Shown: positions 1 through 8,195, counted from the first letter of the stretch. The stretch is DNA of 64,000 nucleotides from Stieleria marina (GCA_007741555.1 CP036526.1:2728001-2792000); one strand, 5' to 3'. Program-made: numbers and translations. Notes: generated from the sequence alone by a model not told the origin.

Positions 1-2
1 TG

Positions 3-896
3 GTCAACCAGGGAAAACCTTGGTCGATTCACATGATCGGTGATCGATTGGAACTAGTGCTGCTGGAAAACATTGAATTCGGCGAAGCCCAGTCGCTTCG
101 CGGAGCATCGATCCAACAAGTGACGTTGCTGCAAAGCGAAGATCAGCCGGTGCTGGTTCAAGCCGAACAATTCGCAGCCGACGGAGTGCGTGAAGCTCGG
201 CATGTGATGCAAGCGCCCCGGTTAATGCTACTTCCCGGCGGAGGCGGCAAGCTAATCGGTGCTGGTCCGGGGTGGTATCGATCTTGGATGTATGCCGATG
301 CAAAAGGCCCGCTGTCGCCATCCGATGCGAAGACCCAAGCCAATGCAGGGTCGACCAAAAGCCGCAGTTTGATGGGCGTTCACTTGGTCTACCACCAAGC
401 GATGCAAGGCGATCTAGCGAATCGATCGCTGTCGTTCTTGCGTGGAGTGCGTGTGGGTGTCAAGCAAGTTGTCGATTGGCAAGATACATTTGATGCGCAT
501 CAGATGGATTCCATTTCCGATGGCGAGTCTACAGTCGATTGCGACACGCTTCAGTTGACGGTCGCGCCGGGGATGGAAAACCGTCCCAACATTCCGGGAA
601 TCAGCACTCCTTGGGAAATGAAAGCGCAGGACGGAGTCGTTTTTCGATCTCGCAGCGAACAAGGCTTGCTCGAAGGAACCGCCGCGAGAGCCGTTTATTC
701 GTCTTTGAAAGACTTGTTCACGCTGGAAGGTGCTCCCAGTCGCGGGGCGGTGATTCGTAAAACCGAAGCCAACGGCAAAACGGGACCGAATATGACTGTC
801 CGAAAGATGACAATTCGGCCCAAAACTCTCGAAATCGTCGACATGGTTTTGGAAAGATTCAGCGCGGGCAATTTACCGCAACGAGAAAATCGTTAA
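3..896 (+). CDS. C-terminal part of a large hypothetical protein (cut by window edge)
   Basis: The frame is open from the first base of the window to the TAA at 894-896, so the gene begins outside and only its last 298 codons are seen. An internal ATG at 33 should not be taken as the start. I do not recognise the family firmly. A Gly-rich 'LLPGGGGKLIGAGPGW' stretch followed by alternating hydrophobic/polar segments suggests beta-rich repeats, as in OstA/LptC-like exported planctomycete proteins, but this is a guess. No membrane helix or catalytic motif is visible. It ends 138 bases before fwdD, and a promoter-like sequence lies between them, so it is probably a separate transcription unit. 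Confidence 0.6.
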   Translation, partial: VNQGKPWSIHMIGDRLELVLLENIEFGEAQSLRGASIQQVTLLQSEDQPVLVQAEQFAADGVREARHVMQAPRLMLLPGGGGKLIGAGPGWYRSWMYADAKGPLSPSDAKTQANAGSTKSRSLMGVHLVYHQAMQGDLANRSLSFLRGVRVGVKQVVDWQDTFDAHQMDSISDGESTVDCDTLQLTVAPGMENRPNIPGISTPWEMKAQDGVVFRSRSEQGLLEGTAARAVYSSLKDLFTLEGAPSRGAVIRKTEANGKTGPNMTVRKMTIRPKTLEIVDMVLERFSAGNLPQRENR

Positions 897-957
897 CGGC
901 AACCCGGTGCTTTAGTCAGCTTGCCTCGATTTGATCAGCTACGTTTCGGGCTTTGCG

Positions 958-987
958 TTGACCCTCTGCACGCAGTCACGGTAAGAT
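958..987 (+). promoter_or_regulatory. Putative sigma70-type promoter for the fwd cluster
   Basis: TTGACC (958-963) and TAAGAT (982-987) are separated by 18 bases, and the fwdD ATG lies 48 bases downstream of the -10. This is the only good -35/-10 pair I see between the upstream gene and fwdD. It is a by-eye prediction, and planctomycete promoters often match the consensus poorly. Confidence 0.35.
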
Positions 988-1034
988 ATCGAAACGATTC
1001 GTGACCGTTTTTCTCGCTTGGTTTTACGCCCGCC

Positions 1035-1373
1035 ATGTCGTCCATTCGATTGTTGCTCAATCCCACTCGGACGGCTAAGCAAGGCGTGCAAGTCAATATC
1101 GGGAAATTCAGTGACGAATACATCCAAATGACTACCACGCTGACTTGTCATGCCGATGACATGGCCGCGATTGGTGTTTCGGATGGCGATTCCGTTCGCG
1201 TTCGCACTGAACATGGTGAAGCCCAGTTTACGTGCGTCCAAGGCAAGGTGCCCGAAGGGATGGTTTTTGTTCCGTATGGTCCACCGACGTGCAAGTTGAT
1301 GGGCGGCGATACCGATGGTACCGGTATGCCGACCAGCAAAGGCTGGGAAGTCGACGTGGAACCAGTTCAATAG
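1035..1373 (+). CDS. fwdD: Formylmethanofuran dehydrogenase subunit D (molybdopterin dinucleotide-binding)
   Basis: A 112-residue protein. It matches the small FwdD/FmdD subunit, which carries the molybdopterin-dinucleotide-binding domain that in other molybdoenzymes is the C-terminal domain of the catalytic chain. Visible signatures are the N-terminal 'LLNPTRTAKQG', the 'MAAIGVSDGDSVRVRTEHGE' beta-barrel core, 'EGMVFVPYGP', and the C-terminal 'GTGMPTSKGWEVDVEP', which is typical of the family. Length agrees with archaeal FwdD (about 130 residues). It is the first gene of the fwd cluster. Its presence matters because the Fhc complex of Methylobacterium, as I know it, has no such subunit and no pterin. 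Together with FwdB it should hold the metal-pterin cofactor in the cytoplasm. ATG at 1035 is the only sensible start. Confidence 0.85.
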   Translation: MSSIRLLLNPTRTAKQGVQVNIGKFSDEYIQMTTTLTCHADDMAAIGVSDGDSVRVRTEHGEAQFTCVQGKVPEGMVFVPYGPPTCKLMGGDTDGTGMPTSKGWEVDVEPVQ

Positions 1374-1382
1374 GAAAACACC

Positions 1383-1565
1383 ATGCTCAATGATGCCGAA
1401 GCAGAACCAGAAAAGGATCTGTCGGGTCCCGATTCGCCCCACTTTCAGTTGCCTGCCGGCGTGGACGACGCGGTCGAAAAAGTGGACGGATGGGAAGAAG
1501 TTGCCGAAGGCCGTTTCATGCCGCGACGAGTCCGCGGAAGTTGCCATGGCCGTGCGCTTGGTTGA
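1383..1565 (+). CDS. Small hypothetical protein between fwdD and fwdB (UGA end with SECIS-like hairpin)
   Basis: A 60-residue ORF beginning nine bases after the fwdD stop, so probably co-transcribed and coupled. The sequence is acidic at the N terminus and ends with a basic tail, 'FMPRRVRGSCHGRALG'. I do not recognise the family. The codon choice looks like that of its neighbours. It ends at a TGA (1563-1565). If that TGA is read through, 18 more codons follow before TAA at 1620-1622. A perfect 7-bp hairpin with loop GTT (1581-1597) lies 22 bases after the TGA, which fits the geometry of a bacterial SECIS. A second Sec codon is therefore possible but unproven. A plain stop is the default reading. 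Confidence 0.45.
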   Translation: MLNDAEAEPEKDLSGPDSPHFQLPAGVDDAVEKVDGWEEVAEGRFMPRRVRGSCHGRALG

Positions 1566-1733
1566 ACGTTCACCGTTCCCGCATCCGGTTCGGATGCCGA
1601 CAACACGTGTGACGATCAGTAACCGTTTCGAGTTTGGTCCCCGAATTTGGCTTTTCCACTGAGCCTGAATTGGATTTGGCCGGTATCTCAAACGCGCGAA
1701 TCCTAGTAGCCGCAACTCTTTTTTGGGCCAGCC

Positions 1734-3077
1734 ATGAGCGAACTTAAAATCATCAACAACGCGACGTGCACTTTTTGCGGATGCGTGTGTGACGATATCC
1801 AGCTGCACAGCGATGGCAACCGAATTCACAAAGCAGTCAAAGCTTGCGTGCTCGGCAAAGCCTGGTTCTTAAATCACACGGGCGACAAGAAGTATCCCGA
1901 CGCGATCGTCGATGGCAAAGAAACTTCGGTCGAAGAAGCGATCCAGGTCTCGGCGGATTTGCTTTATGACGCGGACATGCCGTTGGTTTACGGCATGAGC
2001 AATACGACTTGCGAAGCACAAAAGGAGTGTGTGGCGTTGGCGGACCAGCTTTGTGGTCTGCTCGATAGCCACACATCGTTGTGACACGGTCCGACCGAAA
2101 TCGCAGCCCAGTTGGGCGGCAAAGTCACTTGTACTCTCGGCGAAGTCAAAAACCGTGCTGACTTCATCACTTACTGGGGCGGTAACCCGGCAGAATGTCA
2201 TCCGCGTCACTTCACTAAATATTCGCTCATGCAAAAGAGCAAGCACCTACCGGCGGGCCGCAAAGACCGCACGATGGTGTTGGTCGATATTCGCGAAACC
2301 AAAAGCGTCAAAGCGTCCGATGTCTTTTTGCAAGTTCGGCCTGGAAAGGACTTTGAATTGATCACGTTGCTCCGAGCGATGCTGCGTGAACAAAAAGTCA
2401 CGGACGACCAAATTGCCGAAACTGGACTCACACGAGAACAATGCGTCGACTTTCTGGACCGCGCCAAAGCGGCCAAGTTCGGTGTGTTTTTCTTTGGCAT
2501 GGGATTGTCCATGACGCGTGGAAAACACATGAATTCGGCAGCTCTACTGACGCTGGCCGCCGAGCTCAATGCGTTTACCAAATTTGTTGCGATGCCGATG
2601 CGAGGCCACGGCAACGTAACGGGCGCTGATGTGATCATGCGATGGCAAACGGGCTATCCGTTCGGTATCACGTTCAACCGCGGATACCCCCGGTACAATC
2701 CGGGCGAATTTTCGACCGTGGACGTGCTGGTGCGTGGTGATACCGATTGTGCATTTATCATTGGTGCCGATCCGGGCGCGACAATGCCGCAGCCAGCGAT
2801 CGATCACATGGCCAAGGTGCCCACGATCGTGTTGGACCCGCACGTGACGCACACCAGCAAGCTTGCCAAAGTCCACATCACGACCGCTCCTGCGGGCATC
2901 GCCGCACCCGGCACTGCTTACCGCATGGACGAAATTCCACTGCCACTTAAACCAGCGATCGATTCGCCGTACCCATCGGACGAAGAGGTTGTGCGTCGGA
3001 TCAATGAAGCGGTCGCACAGAAAGCCGATTGGCTGGGAACACGTCCGCAGTCGATCCAACATCAACCGATTAGTTAA
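1734..3077 (+). CDS. fwdB: Formylmethanofuran dehydrogenase subunit B, selenoprotein (in-frame UGA = Sec117)
   Basis: The catalytic chain that binds the tungsten/molybdenum bis-pterin and interconverts CO2 and formate. Codons 1-116 (1734-2081) and 118-447 (2085-3077) are in one frame, split only by TGA at 2082-2084. Residues 12, 15, 19 and 38 form the CxxCxxxC...C 4Fe-4S motif ('TCTFCGCVCDD', 'KACVLGKAW'). Immediately after the TGA comes His-Gly-Pro-Thr. In FwdB the metal ligand is a Cys (Cys118 in Methanothermobacter wolfeii, from memory) or a Sec in some methanogens, followed by a catalytic His. The 'MRGHGNVTGAD' stretch (Arg290) and 'RGYPRYNPGEF' are the conserved active-site segments. A SECIS-like hairpin follows the TGA, and selA, selB and selD are in the window. 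Methanogen FwdB is about 430 residues, so 447 fits. The fused reading is far likelier than two genes or a pseudogene. Confidence 0.9.
2081..2128 (+). promoter_or_regulatory. Bacterial SECIS element in fwdB
   Basis: Hairpin spanning the UGA. GUGAC (2081-2085, containing the UGA) pairs with GUCAC (2124-2128). An upper helix GCCC (2106-2109)/GGGC (2114-2117), extended by G2103-C2120 and C2104-G2119, closes the loop AGUU (2110-2113). The loop starts 26 bases after the UGA and has G as its second base. Both agree with the general bacterial SECIS model (loop 16-37 bases downstream, short loop, G in its first two positions). It would be the binding site for the C-terminal winged helices of SelB. Folding was done by eye. 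Confidence 0.75.
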
Positions 3078-3241
3078 CTACCCAACCTCGCGTTCCGATC
3101 CGAAGTGCCAAGCCTCGATCCAACGAGGCTGAATCGATTCACTAAACAAAATTGTTCGACTCGGCGTCCGACCAGACGCTGCGTGTCGCTTGGCAGCCAG
3201 CTAAGACCGCCTTTTACCTAACCATTTTTCTGAGTTTCAAC

Positions 3242-4876
3242 ATGCTGCGTGTCACCGGCGGAAAAGTTTTTGATCCGGCCAACGGAATCAACGGGGAAGT
3301 GCGCGATCTATGCGTCGACCAAGGTCGCTTTGTTGGCTCGGTCGATGGAGGCAAGACCATCGATGCCACGGGCATGGTGATATTCCCGGGCGGCGTTGAT
3401 GTTCATACTCACGTCGCGGGGGGATCAATCAACTTTGCCCGCGCGATGACGCCCGAAGACCATCGCCGCACTCAAGCATTCATTCGTACAAAGACGCGGC
3501 GTAGCGGAATCGGTGGCATGGCGCCCACGACGTTTGCCACAGGGTATCTGTATGCAGGAATGGGGTTCACGACGGTCAACGAAGCTGCCGTGCCAGTGCT
3601 GTCGGCACGACACACGCACGAAGAGCTGAGCGATATTCCAATCGTCGACAAAAGTTCGTTGGTGTTGATGGCCAACAACGAAATTCTGTTGGATTTGATC
3701 GAAAAAGGCGAACTCGAACGTGCTAAGCAAGTGCTGGCGTGGTACGTCAGTTCTGCCAAAGCCTACGGGGTCAAAGCGGTCAATCCGGGCGGAGTCGCAG
3801 CTTGGAAATACGGTAACGATGCCAAGACGCTGACCGAGACAATCTCAGGCTACAAAACCCTGACGCCTGGCAATGTGGTGACGAATTTGGCCAAGCTGGT
3901 CGATGAACTCGGCTTTCCGCATCCGATCCACTTGCACTGCAACAATCTGGGAGCGCCTGGCAACATTTCGACGACCATCGAAACGATGAAGCACTTGGAA
4001 GGTCATCGCGCTCACTTGGCTCACCTTCAGTACCACGCGTACGGCGGTGACGATTGGACGACCATGCGATCCGAGGCGGCTCAGTTGGCTGAGTATTTCA
4101 ACGCACACCCCAATATGACCACCGACGCAGGGGCGGTTTTGTTTGGCGACACGGTTACCATCACAGCCGATGGACCTTGGCAGCATTTGTTGTACAAGTT
4201 GACCGGTCGCAAGTGGGGCAACTTGGATGTGGAAAACGAAACCGGTTGCGGCATCGTTCCCTACACCTACAAGCCCAGCAACTTGGTCAACGCTGTCCAG
4301 TGGGCTGTCGGACTGGAGTTGTTGCTGTTGATTGACGATCCGTGGCGAGTCTTTCTGTCGACGGACCATCCCAACGGAGCGTGTTTTTGGCGATACCCCG
4401 AAATCGTGAAGCTGTTGATGTGTGCTGATTTTCGCAACGAATGCATGCGGAAACTTCCGGTATCGATCATGAACAAGATCACGCTTCCAGAGATTACGCG
4501 TGAGTACACGCTGTACGAAATCGCCACGATTATGTCAGCGGGGCCAGCACGAGCGTTGGGATTGAAACAAAAAGGCAACCTTGGCATCGGTGCCGATGCC
4601 GACATCGTGATCTACAACCAAGAAGACGATGTTGAACACATGTTTGGTCACCCGCGTTATGTGATCAAAGGCGGCGAGGTGGTGATCGAAGAAGGCGAGA
4701 TTCGCGAAACACCGGACGGGCGTGAATTTATCGTTCAGCCGAAATACGAATCGGATACCGAAGCGTTTCTGCAGCCGCTCTTTGAAGAACTGTACACCAT
4801 GCAGTTCGAGAATTATCCCGTCGAAATGGAACGAATCGAGCATCCTGACATTCAAGAGTGCGTACCGGTCGAATGA
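3242..4876 (+). CDS. fwdA: Formylmethanofuran dehydrogenase subunit A (zinc amidohydrolase)
   Basis: A 544-residue amidohydrolase-fold subunit that condenses formate with (methano)furan, or hydrolyses the formyl group in the reverse direction. The dinuclear zinc site is readable: 'VDVHTHVAGG' (His55, His57), Lys178 in 'YGVKAVNPGG' (the position of the carboxylated lysine in the archaeal enzyme), His230/His232 in 'HLHCNN', a further His in 'HLQYHAYGG', and Asp375 in 'LSTDHPNG'. The longest frame starts at 3152, but the family N terminus 'MLRVTGGKVFDPANG' begins at ATG 3242, so I use that. The preceding 30 codons look like leader sequence. It follows fwdB by 164 bases and overlaps fwdC by four bases (ATGA). 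Confidence 0.92.
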   Translation: MLRVTGGKVFDPANGINGEVRDLCVDQGRFVGSVDGGKTIDATGMVIFPGGVDVHTHVAGGSINFARAMTPEDHRRTQAFIRTKTRRSGIGGMAPTTFATGYLYAGMGFTTVNEAAVPVLSARHTHEELSDIPIVDKSSLVLMANNEILLDLIEKGELERAKQVLAWYVSSAKAYGVKAVNPGGVAAWKYGNDAKTLTETISGYKTLTPGNVVTNLAKLVDELGFPHPIHLHCNNLGAPGNISTTIETMKHLEGHRAHLAHLQYHAYGGDDWTTMRSEAAQLAEYFNAHPNMTTDAGAVLFGDTVTITADGPWQHLLYKLTGRKWGNLDVENETGCGIVPYTYKPSNLVNAVQWAVGLELLLLIDDPWRVFLSTDHPNGACFWRYPEIVKLLMCADFRNECMRKLPVSIMNKITLPEITREYTLYEIATIMSAGPARALGLKQKGNLGIGADADIVIYNQEDDVEHMFGHPRYVIKGGEVVIEEGEIRETPDGREFIVQPKYESDTEAFLQPLFEELYTMQFENYPVEMERIEHPDIQECVPVE

Positions 4877-5688
4877 GCACAATTACATTAACGCTAAAAG
4901 AATCGCCTTCGGTACCATTGGAAACGGAGGTCATCACGCCGGACACGGTTGCCGATTTGTCGCGATCGGAAATCGCTGCGCTAACGGTCTACCACGGAAA
5001 GCGTGTTTGCCGGTTAGACGACTTCTTTGATATCGATGGCGAAAAATCAGAGCACATCGAAATCCACGGCGACCTTCACCGTGTCCGCATGATCGGCAAA
5101 GGAATGAGCCGTGGCAGTTTGTCGATTACCGGCAACGTGGGCATGCATTTGGGAGCCCAGATGTCTGGTGGAACGATCACGGTCAACGGCAACGCTAGCG
5201 ACTGGATCGGTGCGGAAATGACCGGCGGCCTGATTCGCATTCACGGCAACGGCGGCGGACAGATCGGAGCCGCGTACCGAGGGAGTTTGGCAGGGATGCG
5301 AAACGGCACGATCCTGGTCGACGGAACAGCGGGGCTGGAAGTCGGCATGCGAATGAAACGCGGCACAATCGTGATCGGCAAAACCGTGCGAGATTTTGCG
5401 GGACTTCAAATGAAAGGCGGCACGATTGTGATGCTGAGTGGTGCGGAGATTCGCACGGGAGCTTGGATGAATCGGGGCACGATCATTTCGTGTCAGCCGA
5501 CGCAGGTGATGCCCACGTTCGCGTACAGCGGGGCGTACAATCCGACGTTCGTCAACGTTTACGCCAAGCACTTGACTCAGTATGGAATTGACTTGCCATA
5601 CAAAGTGTCGGCCGGGACTTACAGTCGCTACGCCGGTGACATGGGCGTCAGCGGAAAAGGCGAACTGCTGGTTTGGAATCCGGTTTGA
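4873..5688 (+). CDS. fwdC: Formylmethanofuran dehydrogenase subunit C (beta-helix)
   Basis: A 271-residue subunit built of repeated Gly-rich turns ('GNVGMHLGAQMSGGTITVNG', 'ASDWIGAEMTGG', 'GLEVGMRMKRGTIVIG', 'AGLQMKGGTI'), the right-handed beta-helix shared with the C-terminal domain of glutamate synthase. In archaeal Fwd and bacterial Fhc this subunit scaffolds FwdA and FwdB. The start is ATG 4873 inside the ATGA overlap with the fwdA stop, giving the N terminus 'MSTITLTLKESPSV'. An upstream in-frame extension (4858) is not needed. It is the last gene of the cluster and is convergent with the Na/Pi cotransporter gene. No polyferredoxin subunit (FwdF/FwdG) follows, so the electron partner is not encoded here. 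Confidence 0.92.
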   Translation: MSTITLTLKESPSVPLETEVITPDTVADLSRSEIAALTVYHGKRVCRLDDFFDIDGEKSEHIEIHGDLHRVRMIGKGMSRGSLSITGNVGMHLGAQMSGGTITVNGNASDWIGAEMTGGLIRIHGNGGGQIGAAYRGSLAGMRNGTILVDGTAGLEVGMRMKRGTIVIGKTVRDFAGLQMKGGTIVMLSGAEIRTGAWMNRGTIISCQPTQVMPTFAYSGAYNPTFVNVYAKHLTQYGIDLPYKVSAGTYSRYAGDMGVSGKGELLVWNPV

Positions 5689-5728
5689 ACCAATGCTTGC
5701 GGGGCACGCCCTGCATCGGCTGCCAGCT

Positions 5729-7489
5729 TTATTTCTCGCCCGAGATGGATTCTGCGATGTTCTGGGCGTGATCGCGAACACGATCGTACGCGTTCAACGC
5801 CGCCAAGAAAGCGACGCTGACTTGGGGGGCAATCTCGCCATTTGAAAGATCGTCCAAGTGAGTTCGTCGAAGCGTTTTGATTTCGACTTTGATGCGTTTG
5901 GAGGCAGGATCACTTTTGACGGCGATATTCTTGTTGCCCGACATTAGTGCGGCGTTGATCGCCGACAGGTATTCCGCCAAGTGCTGATTCAGTTGGTTCA
6001 GCTCATCGCGTTGTTGCTGGGAATACCGAAGTCCGTCTCGCCGCAGTTTGCGATCGAAACGATTCAGATTGACGATGTAATCGCTGATCGATTCGTACTC
6101 GTCGGCCATCCGAAGCTGCAATCGGGCTTCGTCCGCTACCGAGTGCGGCACGCTTCCGGAGATCAAATTGGTGATAAAGACCGCCATTTCGTCGTGGATC
6201 GAGTCGAGAACTTGCTCGCGTTGTTTCAATCGATCGCCCAGGGCGGCATCTTGTTCGTCCTGTTGTGTCAGGTCGCTCAGCCAGACAAGCATCTTGTCGC
6301 AGCCGTCGCCCATGCGTTGGATTTCTTTGCGAGATTGTTCGATTGCCAAAAGTGGCGTTTCCAGCATTCGGATATCCAGATCCGTCAGACGAGCTTTCTC
6401 CTTGAACTCTTTGCCCGGCACCAGCCAATTTAGCATTCGGACAAGGATGCCCGCGAACGGCAAGAACATCAGTGTATTGACGACGTTAAAAATAGAGTGG
6501 GTCGCTGCGATTGCCGCTGTTGTATTGGGGTAGGTCGTTGATTGTTTGCCCGTGTCCGGATTCGTCTCGACGACCGCTTGTCCCACGTCAGCTTGCAGAA
6601 ACCAGTTCTCCAACCAAGATCCTTCCAAGAAGGATCCCTTGATAAAGGATCCTTCGACCAGCCAGGGAATGAAGCTCACGTACCACTGGAAAATCGCTGT
6701 GATCCAAAGCACGCCGATGATGTTAAAGATCACATGAAAGTAGGCTGCCCTGCGTGCATTGGTCGTCGCACCTAGCGAAGCCAAGAACGCTGTGATGGTC
6801 GTTCCGATGTTTTCGCCCAGCACCAATGCCGCGGCGGTTTCGTAGCCGATAATGCCTTCGGTCGCCAGCGAAATCGTGATTCCTAGCGTGGCCGATGATG
6901 ACTGAACCATTGTCGTCAGCAGGCATCCGACCAATGCGCATTTCAATACGCCCCAGTACGTGTCCGCAGTAAACGCTTGAAACCAAGCTTCAAACTGCGG
7001 CATTTCTTTGATGATCTTGCAGGCATCTTTCATGATCTCCAGGCCAAAGAAAACCATTCCGACGCCCATCAGGGCCAGAGCCCAGTAACGCCAAAGTTCG
7101 CGCTTCGAGAAAAGGTAAATGAACGCGGTCGCCCCTAGAAGCGGCAGACCGTATTTGCCCACTTTCAACACCAAGATCCAGCCGGTGATCGTGGTCCCAA
7201 TATTGGCGCCCATAATCACGCCGACCGCTTGAGACAAACCCATCACGCCGGAGTTGACGAATCCAACAACCATGACCGTGGTCACGCTACTGGACTGAAC
7301 CACGCAGGTCACAATCACACCCACAATGACGGCGAAGAAGCGGTTGCCAGTCACCATCGCGATCATCCGTCGCAAACTAGCTCCAGCGACCGCTTGCATG
7401 CCTTCGGACATGTTTTTCATGCCCAACAGGAAAATGCCCAGCCCGCCGATAAGCTCCATCGTTAGTGTTAAAAGATCGGAAAAGTCCAA
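5729..7489 (-). CDS. Na+/phosphate cotransporter family protein with PhoU-like tail
   Basis: A 586-residue inner-membrane transporter of the NptA/PNaS family. The N-terminal half has the two characteristic QSSS repeats ('VVQSSSVTTVMVVGFVNSG' and 'MVQSSSATLGITISLA') within hydrophobic segments and repeated 'GANIGTTITG'/'GENIGTTITAF' motifs. The C-terminal 220 residues are a soluble alpha-helical PhoU-like domain. Predicted role is sodium-driven phosphate movement with regulation by the tail domain. It is convergent with fwdC, 40 bases away, so it belongs to its own transcription unit. No Pho-type regulatory site was recognised upstream. Confidence 0.88.
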   Translation of the reverse strand: MDFSDLLTLTMELIGGLGIFLLGMKNMSEGMQAVAGASLRRMIAMVTGNRFFAVIVGVIVTCVVQSSSVTTVMVVGFVNSGVMGLSQAVGVIMGANIGTTITGWILVLKVGKYGLPLLGATAFIYLFSKRELWRYWALALMGVGMVFFGLEIMKDACKIIKEMPQFEAWFQAFTADTYWGVLKCALVGCLLTTMVQSSSATLGITISLATEGIIGYETAAALVLGENIGTTITAFLASLGATTNARRAAYFHVIFNIIGVLWITAIFQWYVSFIPWLVEGSFIKGSFLEGSWLENWFLQADVGQAVVETNPDTGKQSTTYPNTTAAIAATHSIFNVVNTLMFLPFAGILVRMLNWLVPGKEFKEKARLTDLDIRMLETPLLAIEQSRKEIQRMGDGCDKMLVWLSDLTQQDEQDAALGDRLKQREQVLDSIHDEMAVFITNLISGSVPHSVADEARLQLRMADEYESISDYIVNLNRFDRKLRRDGLRYSQQQRDELNQLNQHLAEYLSAINAALMSGNKNIAVKSDPASKRIKVEIKTLRRTHLDDLSNGEIAPQVSVAFLAALNAYDRVRDHAQNIAESISGEK

Positions 7490-8195
7490 GGTGCAGAATC
7501 CTGTGCCAGAATGGTATCGAGAGGGCGGGGCACGAATGTTAAGTCATACTCTTGGCAGGGTTAAGATGGGGGTGGGGCAATTGCTACATGTCGAGACGTA
7601 ATTCCTTAAAACACGATAGAAACGAAGGTTTTCGCGTTTGCGAAAGTCTGGGAAATCCGGCCAGAACGCCCCTGTACGGACTCGGTTTTGGCGGGGCCTA
7701 TCCCGGGCGCGGGCCGTGGATCGGGCACTGGGATTTTGGTCGCTGGGACATTGGACACTGGAACAGACTTGCACACTGGGATGTTGCACACTGGGATGTG
7801 GGGGCCGGAACTGGGGGCCGGAATCGGGAGATGCAGCTCCGAGATGTGAACGGGTGTCCTTACGCGACAACTACCGCCGCCGTGTTCAGCTTCGACACGG
7901 CTTAATCGCCCAGGACTAAATCGCACACCAGCCACCGGTCTGATCGGGCTGCGTGGCGGTACCAAATCGATTCAAGTTGATCGGGTTTGTGAGTTTGGAA
8001 GCGGCAATTCCGATCGCGATCGGGTGCATCTGCACAGGCAACTGGATGTGCGTTGGGGACACACTGCGAGCGAGTCATTTGGACTTGCTGATTCGATTGA
8101 AAGTGTCGGTGGACTGAACGGTGAGTTTCCGTTCTGATAACGTCTCGATAGAAATTTAGTTTCGGGGATCACGGGAACAGTCGAAGGCAAACAAG
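7490..8195. other. Intergenic region between the Na/Pi transporter and pckA
   Basis: About 700 bases without a convincing gene. Overlapping ORFs of 90-120 codons occur on both strands, but they arise from a GC-rich, low-complexity stretch (repeat entry below) and show no domain or ribosome binding site. Both flanking genes are transcribed away from this region, so it should contain two promoters. I could not define either one. Confidence 0.5.
7724..7800. repeat. Short degenerate tandem repeat, unit about 15 bp
   Basis: Five imperfect units built around CACTGGGAT. The last two (CACACTGGGATGTTG and CACACTGGGATGTGG) are nearly identical. Translated, it gives runs such as 'GHWDFGRWDIGHW' on the plus strand, which is not a known motif. 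It is probably a decayed simple-sequence repeat. Confidence 0.55.

Noticed and set aside
1315-1662. Plus-strand ORF of 115 codons overlapping the end of fwdD
   Set aside because: It starts inside fwdD in another frame and has Arg/Pro-rich shadow composition. The frame at 1383 is the better candidate.
2082-2084. TGA in fwdB read as a genuine stop or as pseudogene damage
   Set aside because: Both sides are in the same frame, intact and family-like. The TGA falls on the known Cys/Sec ligand position, a SECIS-like hairpin follows, and selA, selB and selD are present.
7606-7965. Minus-strand ORF with pentapeptide-like 'IPVCNIPVCKSVPVSNVP'
   Set aside because: The periodicity comes from the DNA repeat CACTGGGAT and not from a pentapeptide-repeat protein. 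The pattern A(D/N)Lxx is absent.
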